A stretch of DNA of 64,000 nt from NCBI GenBank assembly GCA_034717495.1, contig JAYELL010000001.1, positions 130,649 through 194,648 of the forward strand, written 5' to 3'. A model generated the notes under the pieces. That model worked only from the letters and a program-made list of their open reading frames with translations, did not search any database and was not told the origin of the DNA. The stretch is from Chloroflexota bacterium. GTDB lineage: Bacteria > Chloroflexota > Anaerolineae > JAAEKA01. Positions within the stretch are counted from its first letter, which is position 1, and every line of letters starts with the position of its first letter. Below are positions 35,267 through 44,118 of the stretch, piece after piece. A program made the translations under genes and the position numbers.

Positions 35267-37027
35267 ATGGCAGTGAGCGACTCCCTGGCTTCTGACCCGC
35301 GAGGTATGGACCAACCATCCATTCGCATGGGGTCCTGGTTCACAATAGAAAAGGCTGCTTACGCGGCGATCGCGTTATTAGCCCTGGTGGTCCGTTTCGC
35401 TGGACTCGGCCAGCGGCCAATGGGCCTTGAGGAGGCTGTCCAGGCCGCGGCGGCTCTCGATCTGGTCCAGGGCAGCCAACTCGATCCAGTCACCGCTATC
35501 AGCCCACTGCTGTTGAACCTGCAATACCTTGGCTTCGGTATCATGGAAGCCTCTGAGGGCCTGGCCAGATTCTGGCCGGCCTTGGTGGGGACCCTGCTCG
35601 TGCTGCTTCCCTATGGCCTGCGCCGCGAACTGGGCCGTACCGGTGCGCTTGTTTCATCCCTGCTGTTGGCGTTCTCCTCTTCCCTGGTCTTTTGGAGCCG
35701 GAGCGGTACGGGAGTTAGTGTTGCTCTTTTTGCTGCAATGGCCCTGATCGTCGGCCTGGCAGGATGGCGGCGGGATCGGGCACGCCACTGGATGGTGTGG
35801 AATGCAGCGGCTCTGGCATTGATGCTTCTCTCCGCGCCCGTTGGCTACGCAGCCCTGTTCTTGATCCTTCCCTACGCCCTCCTTGCTCTTGGCCGTTCTG
35901 ACGGGCGAAAGCCTGGAGACTCTCTCTTTGGTCCAGGGCTCTCCACGGCCGTTTTGGTCGGGGTTTTAATCCTTTTCCTGGGGGCGACCGGGCTCTTTTT
36001 CAATCCCGCTGGTCTGGGTATCCTGGCTGACCTGCCGGTTGGGTTTTTGCAGGGATTTGTGGAGCCGGGCGGGTATCATCCGCTCTGGTTGCTGGTTCAG
36101 TGGATCAAGATGGAGCCGCTGGTCGTGCTGCTTGGATTGGCCGGGCTTGTTTTCGGTCTTCGTAAGCGCAATTGGATTGCCGTTGGGCTTGGTCTTTGGC
36201 TGGCGTTGGGCCTGATGTTGGTGTTGGTTCGTCCCGGTCGGGGACCGGCCGACCTGGCGCTGCTGTCGCTGGTTCTGGCTTTGCTGGGCGGCCCGGCCGT
36301 TGCTGCCTTTTTCCGTTCGCTGAATGTCGAGGACTTGACCGTGGAGGCCGGGGTGGGATTAGCGGCCGGTATCGCCATCCTGGGGTCACTGGCCATCTGG
36401 GTGGCAGAATTTTCCTCTGTGGGCGGACCGTCGCTTCAGGCAAATCCCTACCTGCTGAGCGCTATCGCTGCCGTTGGCATGCTGGCAGCCCTCCTGATGG
36501 CCTATCTGGTACTTTACGGCCAGGAGGTTGCGAAGAAGCTGGGCATTTCACTGGTACTGTTCGCCTTGATGTTGCTGAGCCTGCGAGGTACCTTCGAGAT
36601 GAACCATAGCCAGCCGGGTGCCCGCTGGGGCTCCTATGAGCACACAGTTGGTACGACAGACGGTCGCAACCTGACCGAGTATTTATTTCGTTTGGCGTCG
36701 CAGCGCGGCGGCGACCTGCGCGATCTTCCCGTGGGCCTCGTGGTTATGCCTGGCAATGAAGCGCCGGCGTTGCTCCGGTGGCATGTGCGGACCGCAGATG
36801 TCCAGGAAACAACGGGCGTTACCGGACGGAATGGTGAAGTGCTTGTCAGCCTGGACGACCAGGCAATGATGACAGGGCAATCCCTGGCGGGCAGAAGCTA
36901 TCGGGTTTCACAAACCTGGCGACTGGATGGGATAGACGATCAGGGATTCTGGAAGTGGTTGCTTTTCGGTCAGTCTGGGCCGATTCAGGACGAGCAGCGC
37001 GGGATTGTCTGGATCCCGGGCAAATAA
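35267..37027 (+). CDS. PMT-like GT-C family membrane protein
   Basis: About 586 residues. A cytoplasmic N-terminus of about 28 residues is followed by 12 or more membrane helices over about 30-450. A C-terminal soluble domain (about 460-586) is predicted outside. The first extracytoplasmic loop reads GLGQRPMGLEEAVQAAAAL, where GT-C glycosyltransferases usually have an Asp-Glu pair; here it is E55-E56. The ATG starts one base after the upstream stop, which implies co-translation with the DUF2298 gene. It could be a glycosyltransferase with an altered motif or an accessory subunit. Assignment to PMT_2-like proteins rests on topology and position. Confidence 0.72.
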   Translation: MAVSDSLASDPRGMDQPSIRMGSWFTIEKAAYAAIALLALVVRFAGLGQRPMGLEEAVQAAAALDLVQGSQLDPVTAISPLLLNLQYLGFGIMEASEGLARFWPALVGTLLVLLPYGLRRELGRTGALVSSLLLAFSSSLVFWSRSGTGVSVALFAAMALIVGLAGWRRDRARHWMVWNAAALALMLLSAPVGYAALFLILPYALLALGRSDGRKPGDSLFGPGLSTAVLVGVLILFLGATGLFFNPAGLGILADLPVGFLQGFVEPGGYHPLWLLVQWIKMEPLVVLLGLAGLVFGLRKRNWIAVGLGLWLALGLMLVLVRPGRGPADLALLSLVLALLGGPAVAAFFRSLNVEDLTVEAGVGLAAGIAILGSLAIWVAEFSSVGGPSLQANPYLLSAIAAVGMLAALLMAYLVLYGQEVAKKLGISLVLFALMLLSLRGTFEMNHSQPGARWGSYEHTVGTTDGRNLTEYLFRLASQRGGDLRDLPVGLVVMPGNEAPALLRWHVRTADVQETTGVTGRNGEVLVSLDDQAMMTGQSLAGRSYRVSQTWRLDGIDDQGFWKWLLFGQSGPIQDEQRGIVWIPGK

Positions 37028-37061
37028 ATCAGAGAGATATGTATAGTCATTTAATATCATT

Positions 37062-40000
37062 ATGAATGAATACCCTCAAGAAATTCCAATTGAAGAGATT
37101 CAGACCGAAGAGCCCCAGATCGCGGCAGCAGCCGATGAAACACTTTCTACTTCCTGGCTCGATCGTTCGGCAGCATCTATATTGGCCTGGGATTGGGAAA
37201 AGATAGCCTGGGCAGGTCTGCTGATCGTGGCGGTAGTTGTCCGCCTTGTCGCGTTGGACAACCGCAGCATGAGCCACGACGAAAGCGAACACGCCTGGTT
37301 TTCCTATAATCTTTATGCAGGCAAAGGCTACGAACACAGTCCCGTCTATCACGGGCCCTTTGCCTATCACGTGTTGGCGTTGTTTTATCTCATGTTTGGC
37401 GACAGTACCATAATAGCAAGGGTGCCGACGGCCCTGTTTGGCGTCGGTGTTGTCGGGCTCATCTGGCTGTTGCGATCCTGGCTTGGCAAGAGCGGCGCCT
37501 GGCTGGCTGCGCTGTTCGTCACCTTTTCGCCGGCCCTTCTTCACTACTCTCGTCACATCCGGCACGACATCTTCGAGATTTTCTGGGCGCTGCTTTTTAT
37601 TATCGCGGTCTTTCGTTACATCGCTGCACCGGCCGGCGAGCACCGTTCCAGCAAGTGGCTTTACATCACTTCGGCGTCACTGGTGTTGATGCTGGCGACC
37701 AAGGAAGTGGCGTTTATCTACGGAGCCGTCGTAGGTGTTTTTGTGCTCGCCATCATTCTCTACCAGTGGCAGGGATGGCGTCTTGAGCCAGACATACCAG
37801 AGGAGGACCGGCAGGTACCCCTGCGGGTCTCGCGCGGGGACTGGCTCGTTCTGGCGTCGGCCGTCGTCGTGGCTTCTCTCGGTGCCCTCATCTTCCGGCT
37901 CTTCAATTTGGCCGACACGGTGGGAACGACGAGCAGTAACATCCTGGCGGTATTCGTGGTCGTGCTTCCAGCCCTGGCGGCTGTTGCTCTGGCGGCCTGG
38001 CACGTTCGGGGCCGAAGTCGCTCGGATACCGCGGTACAACCCTGGTTCAGCCCCGCCACTGACATCGCGATTCTGTTGGGCACGCTAATTCTTCCCTGGC
38101 TGGCACCCTTTGTCATCGACGCGCTGGGATACGATCCGCTGAACTATAACTTCCCGGGCGGAATTTTGCCTACGCTGTCAGTGCTGATCGGTATGATCGG
38201 CATGGCGATTGCTATTGGTATTCTCTGGGACTCTCGCCGCTGGCTGATTGCAGCCGGAATCTTCACTGGCCTGTTTGCCCTCTTATTCACGACCTTCTTC
38301 ACCAATGGCAAGGGCCTTGCCACCGGCGTGGTTGGTTCCCTGGGCTACTGGCTTTCCCAGCAGGAGGTGGCCCGCGGAAGCCAACCCTGGTACTATTATT
38401 TCATCGTCACGCCCCTGTACGAGTTCCTGCCCTTACTACTCAGTATCCCGGTTATTCTTGGCGCGTTTTTCCGCCGCAGCCGCGTTTCTGTGATTCTACT
38501 GATGCTGGTGATCCTCTCGATTGCACTGTGGCTTGCTGTGATCACAATGGCCGGGGACGATCCGGGCGGCCTGGGATTGGTGGGTACGATAGCTGGTGCG
38601 CTGGCGCTTGGCAGTGTCCTTCTCGCCGCCATTTGGGGTGGGCTGAGCAGATTCCCACAGAGCGATCGTTACTTCCTGGCCTTTCTGCCTTTCTGGGTTC
38701 TCTTCACCTGGGTGGGCTACACCGTCGCCGGCGAAAAAATGCCCTGGCTGACAACACATATCGCATTGCCCATGTGTATTGCTGGCGGCTGGTGGTTGGG
38801 CCAGGTCGTTGAACGGGTCGACTGGAGGGCTTTCTGGCAGCGGGGTGGTATCTGGTTAGCGATCCTGGTCATACCCTTGGTGGCGGCTGTAGCCTCGTTG
38901 TTGGGCACTGAGCCCTTCCGCAACCGGACCATAACCGGCCTTAGCGACACGACCCAGTGGTTGGCAGCGGCGATCGTAATCGGCGTGATTCTCTACCTGA
39001 TGTCCAAACAGATTAATCGCCTCGGTTGGAGCCAGGCCCGCAAGATTATCGGATTGACGATCGTGTTCATTCTGGGACTCTGGACGATTCGCACTACCTA
39101 TATGCTGAACTTCATCAACCAGGATTACGTCAGCGAGTACCTGTTCTACGCTCACGCTTCGCCCGATCCCCGCCAGGACATGGCGGATATCGAGCGACTC
39201 AGCCAGCGGATGGCCGGGGATCAACAGCTCAAGGTGGCGTACGACGACGATTCCGGGTGGCCTTTCAACTGGTATCTGCGCGATTGGCCCAATGCAACCT
39301 ATTTCGGCGCCAATCCCAGTCGGGACAACATGCTCGATGCACCGGTTGTGCTGGTAGGCAACAAGAACCTGGACAAAGCGCGTCCCTATCTGCGCCGAGA
39401 CTATCAGGAATTCAGCCGCCGGCTCATCTGGTGGCCTGACGAGGGCTACAAGGGCACCAGCTTGCAGAAGATATGGCAGGGTATCAAGGATCCGGAGAAA
39501 CGCCAGGCCTTTCTGGATGTGGTGATCTGGCGAAAGTATCCGAATCCTATGGCTCAATGGCCGCTGGTGCATCGCTATAGCCTTTTCGTGCAGAAGGACG
39601 CCGCCGCTCAGATGTGGGACTTTGGCGCTCAGCCCCAGGTTTTGGCAGCGATCACCGATCCCTACGAAGAAGGCTTCCGCGAGATCGCCAGTGCCCAGAT
39701 GATCGGTTCCGGACCGGGATCTGAACCGGGCCGGTTGCAGAATCCTCGCAATGTCGCCGTTTCGGCCGATGGCGAGATATTTGTGGCCGACAGTGGCAAC
39801 CATCGCATTCAGGTTTTTTCCTCCGAAGGTTTCCTTCAACGGCAGTGGGGAAGCCAGTGTGAACTGTACGCCGAAGGGCAGCCCGGCTGTATCGATCCAG
39901 ACGGCAATGAGCCGCTGCAATTGGGTGATGGTCAGTTCATGGAGCCATGGGGCATCGCCATCGGACCCGACGGCAATGTTTACGTTGCCGACACGTGGAA

Positions 40001-40682
40001 TCATCGCATTCAGGTCTTCGACACCCTGGGCAATTTTGTGACCAAGTGGGGCAACTTCGATACCACCGGCGGTGAGGCATTCGAAAAACCGGGCGCTTTC
40101 TGGGGCCCGAGAGCGATCGCCATCGATGGTGCCGGCAATCTGTTTGTGACCGATACCGGCAATAAACGCATCCTGGTGTTCGGTTCCAGCGGTGAATTCC
40201 TGGGCCAGTATGGTGGTGGTGGTGCTATCGAGGGACGGTTTGAGGAGCCTGTCGGTCTTGACATCTTCTCCCCAGGCGAGGGTCAGGCTGGCGGCGAACT
40301 GTTTGTAGCCGACACCTGGAATCGGCGCATTCAGAAGTTCAATGTGAGTTTCCAGGATGAGCTGTCCGGTTCTGGCGCGCCGCCCCAACCGATCTTCGTT
40401 TTTGAGAGGGAATGGCCGGTTGAAGGGTGGCTCGATCAGGGGATCGCCAACAAGCCCTACCTGGCCGTTGATTCCGAGGGCACCGTCTACGCTACCGACC
40501 CTGAGACCTGGCGGGTGCTGGTCTTCGACTCGGACGGAAACTTTGTCGCGACCTTCGGCAACTTCGGCACCGACGCACTCAGCTTCAAACAGCCCATCGG
40601 TATCGCTACCGATATGGATGATCGGGTCTTCGTGGCCGATGCCGAGAACCATCGTATCATGGCTTTCCCGCCGATCAGGTGA
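37062..40682 (+). CDS. TIGR03663/Agl23-like membrane glycosyltransferase with C-terminal NHL propeller
   Basis: 1206 residues. The membrane part (about 45-690) has the TIGR03663 opening: NRSMSHDESEHAWFSYNLYA with the GT-C Asp-Glu pair D73-E74, then EHSPVYHGPFAYHVLALFYL and YSRHIRHDIFEIFWALLFI. A soluble region follows. From about 890 to the end there are at least five NHL-type blades, each with a variant of ADSGNHRIQVF, ADTWNHRIQVFD, TDTGNKRILVF, ADTWNRRIQKF or ADAENHRIMAF. TIGR03663 proteins occur almost only in genomes with TIGR03662; some annotations call them flippase-associated. The propeller is an unusual extension that could bind a glycan or protein outside the membrane. It begins 34 bases after the PMT-like gene. 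Confidence 0.87.
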   Translation: MNEYPQEIPIEEIQTEEPQIAAAADETLSTSWLDRSAASILAWDWEKIAWAGLLIVAVVVRLVALDNRSMSHDESEHAWFSYNLYAGKGYEHSPVYHGPFAYHVLALFYLMFGDSTIIARVPTALFGVGVVGLIWLLRSWLGKSGAWLAALFVTFSPALLHYSRHIRHDIFEIFWALLFIIAVFRYIAAPAGEHRSSKWLYITSASLVLMLATKEVAFIYGAVVGVFVLAIILYQWQGWRLEPDIPEEDRQVPLRVSRGDWLVLASAVVVASLGALIFRLFNLADTVGTTSSNILAVFVVVLPALAAVALAAWHVRGRSRSDTAVQPWFSPATDIAILLGTLILPWLAPFVIDALGYDPLNYNFPGGILPTLSVLIGMIGMAIAIGILWDSRRWLIAAGIFTGLFALLFTTFFTNGKGLATGVVGSLGYWLSQQEVARGSQPWYYYFIVTPLYEFLPLLLSIPVILGAFFRRSRVSVILLMLVILSIALWLAVITMAGDDPGGLGLVGTIAGALALGSVLLAAIWGGLSRFPQSDRYFLAFLPFWVLFTWVGYTVAGEKMPWLTTHIALPMCIAGGWWLGQVVERVDWRAFWQRGGIWLAILVIPLVAAVASLLGTEPFRNRTITGLSDTTQWLAAAIVIGVILYLMSKQINRLGWSQARKIIGLTIVFILGLWTIRTTYMLNFINQDYVSEYLFYAHASPDPRQDMADIERLSQRMAGDQQLKVAYDDDSGWPFNWYLRDWPNATYFGANPSRDNMLDAPVVLVGNKNLDKARPYLRRDYQEFSRRLIWWPDEGYKGTSLQKIWQGIKDPEKRQAFLDVVIWRKYPNPMAQWPLVHRYSLFVQKDAAAQMWDFGAQPQVLAAITDPYEEGFREIASAQMIGSGPGSEPGRLQNPRNVAVSADGEIFVADSGNHRIQVFSSEGFLQRQWGSQCELYAEGQPGCIDPDGNEPLQLGDGQFMEPWGIAIGPDGNVYVADTWNHRIQVFDTLGNFVTKWGNFDTTGGEAFEKPGAFWGPRAIAIDGAGNLFVTDTGNKRILVFGSSGEFLGQYGGGGAIEGRFEEPVGLDIFSPGEGQAGGELFVADTWNRRIQKFNVSFQDELSGSGAPPQPIFVFEREWPVEGWLDQGIANKPYLAVDSEGTVYATDPETWRVLVFDSDGNFVATFGNFGTDALSFKQPIGIATDMDDRVFVADAENHRIMAFPPIR

Positions 40683-40717
40683 TGCGGGAATGTCAGCATA
40701 TCAAAATGTCATAAAGC

Positions 40718-41803
40718 TCAATCCATGATCTTCATCCGGAACACATTGCCATAATCTCCACCCATGGCAACGTTTATCTCGCCGTTCGATATCCCGTAAA
40801 CGATGGACCATTGGGTGTTGGGCTGAGCCACATCGGCCAATAGGGCCATGGCTTCTGTTTCGGACAGGGCGCCATCGGAAGTCTGTAACTGGCTGCTGAT
40901 GGTGTCATGGCGCCGGCACTGGACCTCGGCTGTGGCGCCGGCTGCGCTGCGCAGGAAGTTGGTGGCCGCCTGCCAGAGCTCGTCGTTGGGTATGACCACC
41001 ATGTCTCCCCGGTAATACTCCACGAGCACCGACCTGCCTGCAGCATCGGCGATCAGGTAGTGAACCGACGGGCCACCGCCGAAGTCGATGTTAACCCCTT
41101 CCATGATCGCGACCGCCTCGCCCACTGTGGCGGCACCATCCAGAATTTTCCGCATGATGCCCAGAGATCCCACGGTGTCCTTTGCCGGGTCTGGCGATTT
41201 ATTGCCCGGTGGCACGGCCGCCATGCCGACAACCAGACCTCTCTCGTTCATGCCGTCGAAGGGCAAAAAGGGAGCCCTCAGCAATGACCTTCGTTCATTC
41301 AGGGGCAGATCAAGCAAGTCGCGGGCGTTTTCACCGGCAAATCCCAGGTAGGCAATGTCCACCATGGAGACGGAACGGTGGCCCTCGGAGGGATCGGTGA
41401 AGAGCAGCAGGGCCGGGCTATACTGCCAATCGAAGTTGCGTCCGAAGAGCATGTTGTCGCGATCGCCCAGCACCGCAAAGAGCGAACAGGCCCAGTCGGT
41501 AGAAAACAGTGAGTCCCTTTCGGGTGCACATGCCGTCTCATTCCGAACATAATCACCGTGGTATTGCATGGTGTAGAGGGGATATGCATCGACCTTCTCC
41601 AGACTTGCCAATGTGGCTGCTTCCGAGGAGGTCAACCCGGTGGTGCCGGCAACAAGCGCATCACCAGGTGGCTGATCGCGCTGAGCTGGAGCAATATTGT
41701 CTACCGGTGCAAGGACGGGGACAGGCAACGTGCAACTGGCAGCAAGAGCGCACATCAAGAGGAGCAGGGTGATTCGTTTCGGCCTGATAGGGATTTGGGT
41801 CAT
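40718..41803 (-). CDS. Lipoprotein of the C45/choloylglycine-hydrolase Ntn superfamily
   Basis: 361 residues. The N-terminus (hydrophobic stretch ending LAASC, C24) looks like a lipoprotein signal. The Ntn-hydrolase core shows the probable nucleophile C106 in DWACSLFAV, then LFGRNFDWQY, FDGMNERGLVVGMA (second conserved Asn region) and YLIADAAGRSVLVEY. These proteins cleave linear C-N amide bonds such as bile-salt or N-acyl-amino-acid amides. In the classical mechanism the Cys becomes N-terminal by autocleavage, so a long propeptide before C106 fits. It converges on the TIGR03663 gene with a 35-base gap. The substrate is unknown. Confidence 0.82.
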   Translation of the reverse strand: MTQIPIRPKRITLLLLMCALAASCTLPVPVLAPVDNIAPAQRDQPPGDALVAGTTGLTSSEAATLASLEKVDAYPLYTMQYHGDYVRNETACAPERDSLFSTDWACSLFAVLGDRDNMLFGRNFDWQYSPALLLFTDPSEGHRSVSMVDIAYLGFAGENARDLLDLPLNERRSLLRAPFLPFDGMNERGLVVGMAAVPPGNKSPDPAKDTVGSLGIMRKILDGAATVGEAVAIMEGVNIDFGGGPSVHYLIADAAGRSVLVEYYRGDMVVIPNDELWQAATNFLRSAAGATAEVQCRRHDTISSQLQTSDGALSETEAMALLADVAQPNTQWSIVYGISNGEINVAMGGDYGNVFRMKIMD

Positions 41804-41951
41804 ACTACTATCACAATCCTATCGGGCGCTGCGTTCAATTCCTATCAGAGTGCCGGAGGGTCAAAGGGTCAGAATATCAAAGAGTCGGAGTCGCGGCATG
41901 GGCGCCGTTCGTGTATTCCTGGATCTATCCGCGGATGGCCCGGGCAGCACA

Positions 41952-42674
41952 TCACCCCATGCCGCGCGCCCGCGCTTCGGCCAAAATCGCCTCCGTCGCC
42001 GTCGCGCCGACGCGGGTCACGCCGAGCGTCCGGACTCTCAGCAGATCATCCAGGGTACGGACACCGCCTGCAGCCTTGACCCTCACCTCGGGGGCGCTTT
42101 CCCTGCGCATGAGAGCCAGGTCGTGATCGGTCGCACCCTGATAGCTGTAGCGCCCATCGTCACCTTTGACGAACCCGTACCCGGTCGAGGTCTTGACGAA
42201 AGCTACTCCGTGTTCGCTGCAGAGATGGCAGAGATGGACCTTGAACTCATCCTGGGGAAGAAAGTCGTTTTCGAAGATGACCTTGAGCAGCGCGCCGTTG
42301 CTGGTGACCAATTCGTTGATCAGGCGAATCTCCCCGGAGACGGCGTTCCAGTCGCTGCTGAGAACTTTCCCGATGTTCACCACCATATCCAGTTCGGTGG
42401 CGCCATCCGACAGGGCTCTTTCCGCCTCCAGCAGTTTCACGGCGGGTTGACTGTTGCCATGGGGAAACCCGATCACGGTACCCACGGCAACATCGCTTCC
42501 CTTCAGCAGGTTGCTGGCAAGGGGAACGGCATAGGGTTTGATGCAGACCGAGGCCACATTGTGGTGCAGCGCTAATCGGCAGCCCGCGGTCAGTTCCTGG
42601 TCGGTCATGGTAGGGTGCAAGAGGGAGTGATCGATCATCTTGGCGATGGAGTGGAGGGTTGGTTTATTGGTCAT
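41952..42674 (-). CDS. deoC: Deoxyribose-phosphate aldolase
   Basis: 240 residues, starting MTNKPTLHSIAKMIDHSLL. DeoC cleaves 2-deoxyribose 5-phosphate to glyceraldehyde 3-phosphate and acetaldehyde. Conserved parts are SVCIKPYAVPLA, VGTVIGFPHG, ELDMVVNIGKVLS, the Schiff-base lysine in AFVKTSTGYGF, and the phosphate-binding VKAAGGVRTLDDLL. I placed the start at the ATG at 42674 because homology begins there; the frame stays open further upstream into the next gene. It lies 35 bases downstream of the dehalogenase-like gene. A nucleoside phosphorylase that could feed it is encoded at 53966. Confidence 0.95.
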   Translation of the reverse strand: MTNKPTLHSIAKMIDHSLLHPTMTDQELTAGCRLALHHNVASVCIKPYAVPLASNLLKGSDVAVGTVIGFPHGNSQPAVKLLEAERALSDGATELDMVVNIGKVLSSDWNAVSGEIRLINELVTSNGALLKVIFENDFLPQDEFKVHLCHLCSEHGVAFVKTSTGYGFVKGDDGRYSYQGATDHDLALMRRESAPEVRVKAAGGVRTLDDLLRVRTLGVTRVGATATEAILAEARARGMG

Positions 42675-42709
42675 GGAACTTTTTTGGCGCTTTTCGGGTA
42701 GGCGCTTAG

Positions 42710-44089
42710 CTAAACTTCCGGAGTCTTGTCTGACTCGACTATCAGCCAGGGCTGAACTGGCGCCGGTTCCGGAGTCCGGCCGTAGAAAAAATCGTCCAGC
42801 ATCAACGCGGTAGATCGAAAGGGCCCGGACCGCTTTATGCCCCAGCGTACCAAGTTGTGGGCCAGGTTGTCCGGGTGGGAATAGGGGCACACGCTCATGC
42901 ACCGGCCGCAATCGGTGCCAATGGTGCACCAGTAGGTGAAACAGCTCTGCGAGTCGATCTGCCAGCGCAGGGCGCCGTCGATCTCGCTGGCCTCGCCGAA
43001 GGGAATAGAACGACTCGGGCACGCATCGGCGCATTTATTGCAACGGGCGCAGAAATCCAGCATGGTCAGGTCGCGGGGACCATCACCGGTCTGCAGCGCC
43101 ACGTCGGTCGTCACCACTGCCAGTCGCACACGCGGGCCCAGCTCTGGCGTCATCAGCAATCCCATGCGTCCGATTTCGCCCAGTCCGGCATCGCGGGCAA
43201 CCAGGGGACAGATGACCCGGTAGTTGCCATCGATATGTGCCCGGGCCGAATAGCCGAGCTTCTTGATGAACTCAGCCAATTGCACGGCAATGGCACCCGA
43301 TTCGAGATACTGGTGCGTTGATTCCATCACAATCGGCCCGAACGGGGCCCGATCGACCATCTCCTTGTCCATCTCTACCGTCAGTGCGATAGCAAACGGG
43401 TGGTCCAGGGTCACAGGTTCGCCGTAGCCGCGACCCCGGCCGATATGGCTGTAGAGATGGTAATCTCGCAGCAGAGTGATTCCAACCGACATGGCGCCCA
43501 GTTTCCTGGCCCACCATTTGACGAGGACTGACATCTGTTCAGGGTCGATGGCAATTTGCTGTTCTTGTGCCGCGTCATTCTCCAGGATGGGATGAAACGC
43601 GGCCACTGCGGCGAAGCTGGCTTCTGCCGCAGCAGCAGTGATGGGGTCGTAGTAAAGGGCGCCCGGTGCCAGGAGTCCAGGCCTGCGGCGAAACTTGTCA
43701 TCCGGGGCAAGCCTGTCAGGGTGCTCGGCGTAGTAACGCTTGAAGCGTTCGCTGCCCGGTTGCAACAACCGGCGAGAGAACATGATATCCCGCTCGTCAA
43801 ACCTTTTCCTGGGAGTGTCCTGTGGCTTGGCAAGATCGTTGCCAATGGGTAACAGAAAGAAGAGACCGGCTCCCAGGGTAAGACCGACCAGCAACCAGGC
43901 GATGATGTTCTGTACCGGCGAAGGTACGAGCAGAACTGCCAGATAGGGCAGGGGCAGCAGGAAAGCAAGCAGCAAAGCCCGGCCGGCTGCGCGTGGTTCG
44001 GCCTCGCTCCAGGAAACAATGGCAAAAAGGACCATAGCACACGCCAGGCCAAGACCAGTAAGTATCGAAAGCAGAACGGGGATCGGCAT
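42710..44089 (-). CDS. Membrane-anchored reductive-dehalogenase-like iron-sulfur protein
   Basis: About 459 residues. Three N-terminal membrane helices (about 4-26, 36-56, 59-82) are followed by a soluble domain with RdhA/QueG-like features. One cluster motif is C347-X2-C-X2-C-X3-CP (FCARCNKCADACPS). A second comprises C383, C388, C394, C397 and C401 (WCTIGTDCGRCMSVCPYSH). Between helices and clusters lie segments of the cobalamin-binding type, such as YSARAHIDGNYRVICPLVARDAGLGEIGRMGL. There is no Tat signal. I took the ATG at 44089 (AGGAG upstream); a TTG at 44122 is also in frame. Organohalide reduction is possible but unproven; some family members do not dehalogenate. Confidence 0.75.
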   Translation of the reverse strand: MPIPVLLSILTGLGLACAMVLFAIVSWSEAEPRAAGRALLLAFLLPLPYLAVLLVPSPVQNIIAWLLVGLTLGAGLFFLLPIGNDLAKPQDTPRKRFDERDIMFSRRLLQPGSERFKRYYAEHPDRLAPDDKFRRRPGLLAPGALYYDPITAAAAEASFAAVAAFHPILENDAAQEQQIAIDPEQMSVLVKWWARKLGAMSVGITLLRDYHLYSHIGRGRGYGEPVTLDHPFAIALTVEMDKEMVDRAPFGPIVMESTHQYLESGAIAVQLAEFIKKLGYSARAHIDGNYRVICPLVARDAGLGEIGRMGLLMTPELGPRVRLAVVTTDVALQTGDGPRDLTMLDFCARCNKCADACPSRSIPFGEASEIDGALRWQIDSQSCFTYWCTIGTDCGRCMSVCPYSHPDNLAHNLVRWGIKRSGPFRSTALMLDDFFYGRTPEPAPVQPWLIVESDKTPEV

Positions 44090-44118
44090 CCTGGCGTACT
44101 CCTGACGGAATGGTGAGG

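Noticed and set aside
38856-40652. 598-codon open frame antisense to the NHL region of the TIGR03663 protein
   Set aside because: Its length comes from codon bias of the real gene; the sense strand carries clear NHL blades and TIGR03663 motifs.
41697-42575. 292-codon open frame overlapping deoC on the plus strand
   Set aside because: DeoC is unambiguous on the minus strand; the plus frame has no homology I recognise.
42675-43034. Upstream extension of the deoC frame
   Set aside because: It runs inside the iron-sulfur gene and the DeoC family begins at the ATG at 42674.
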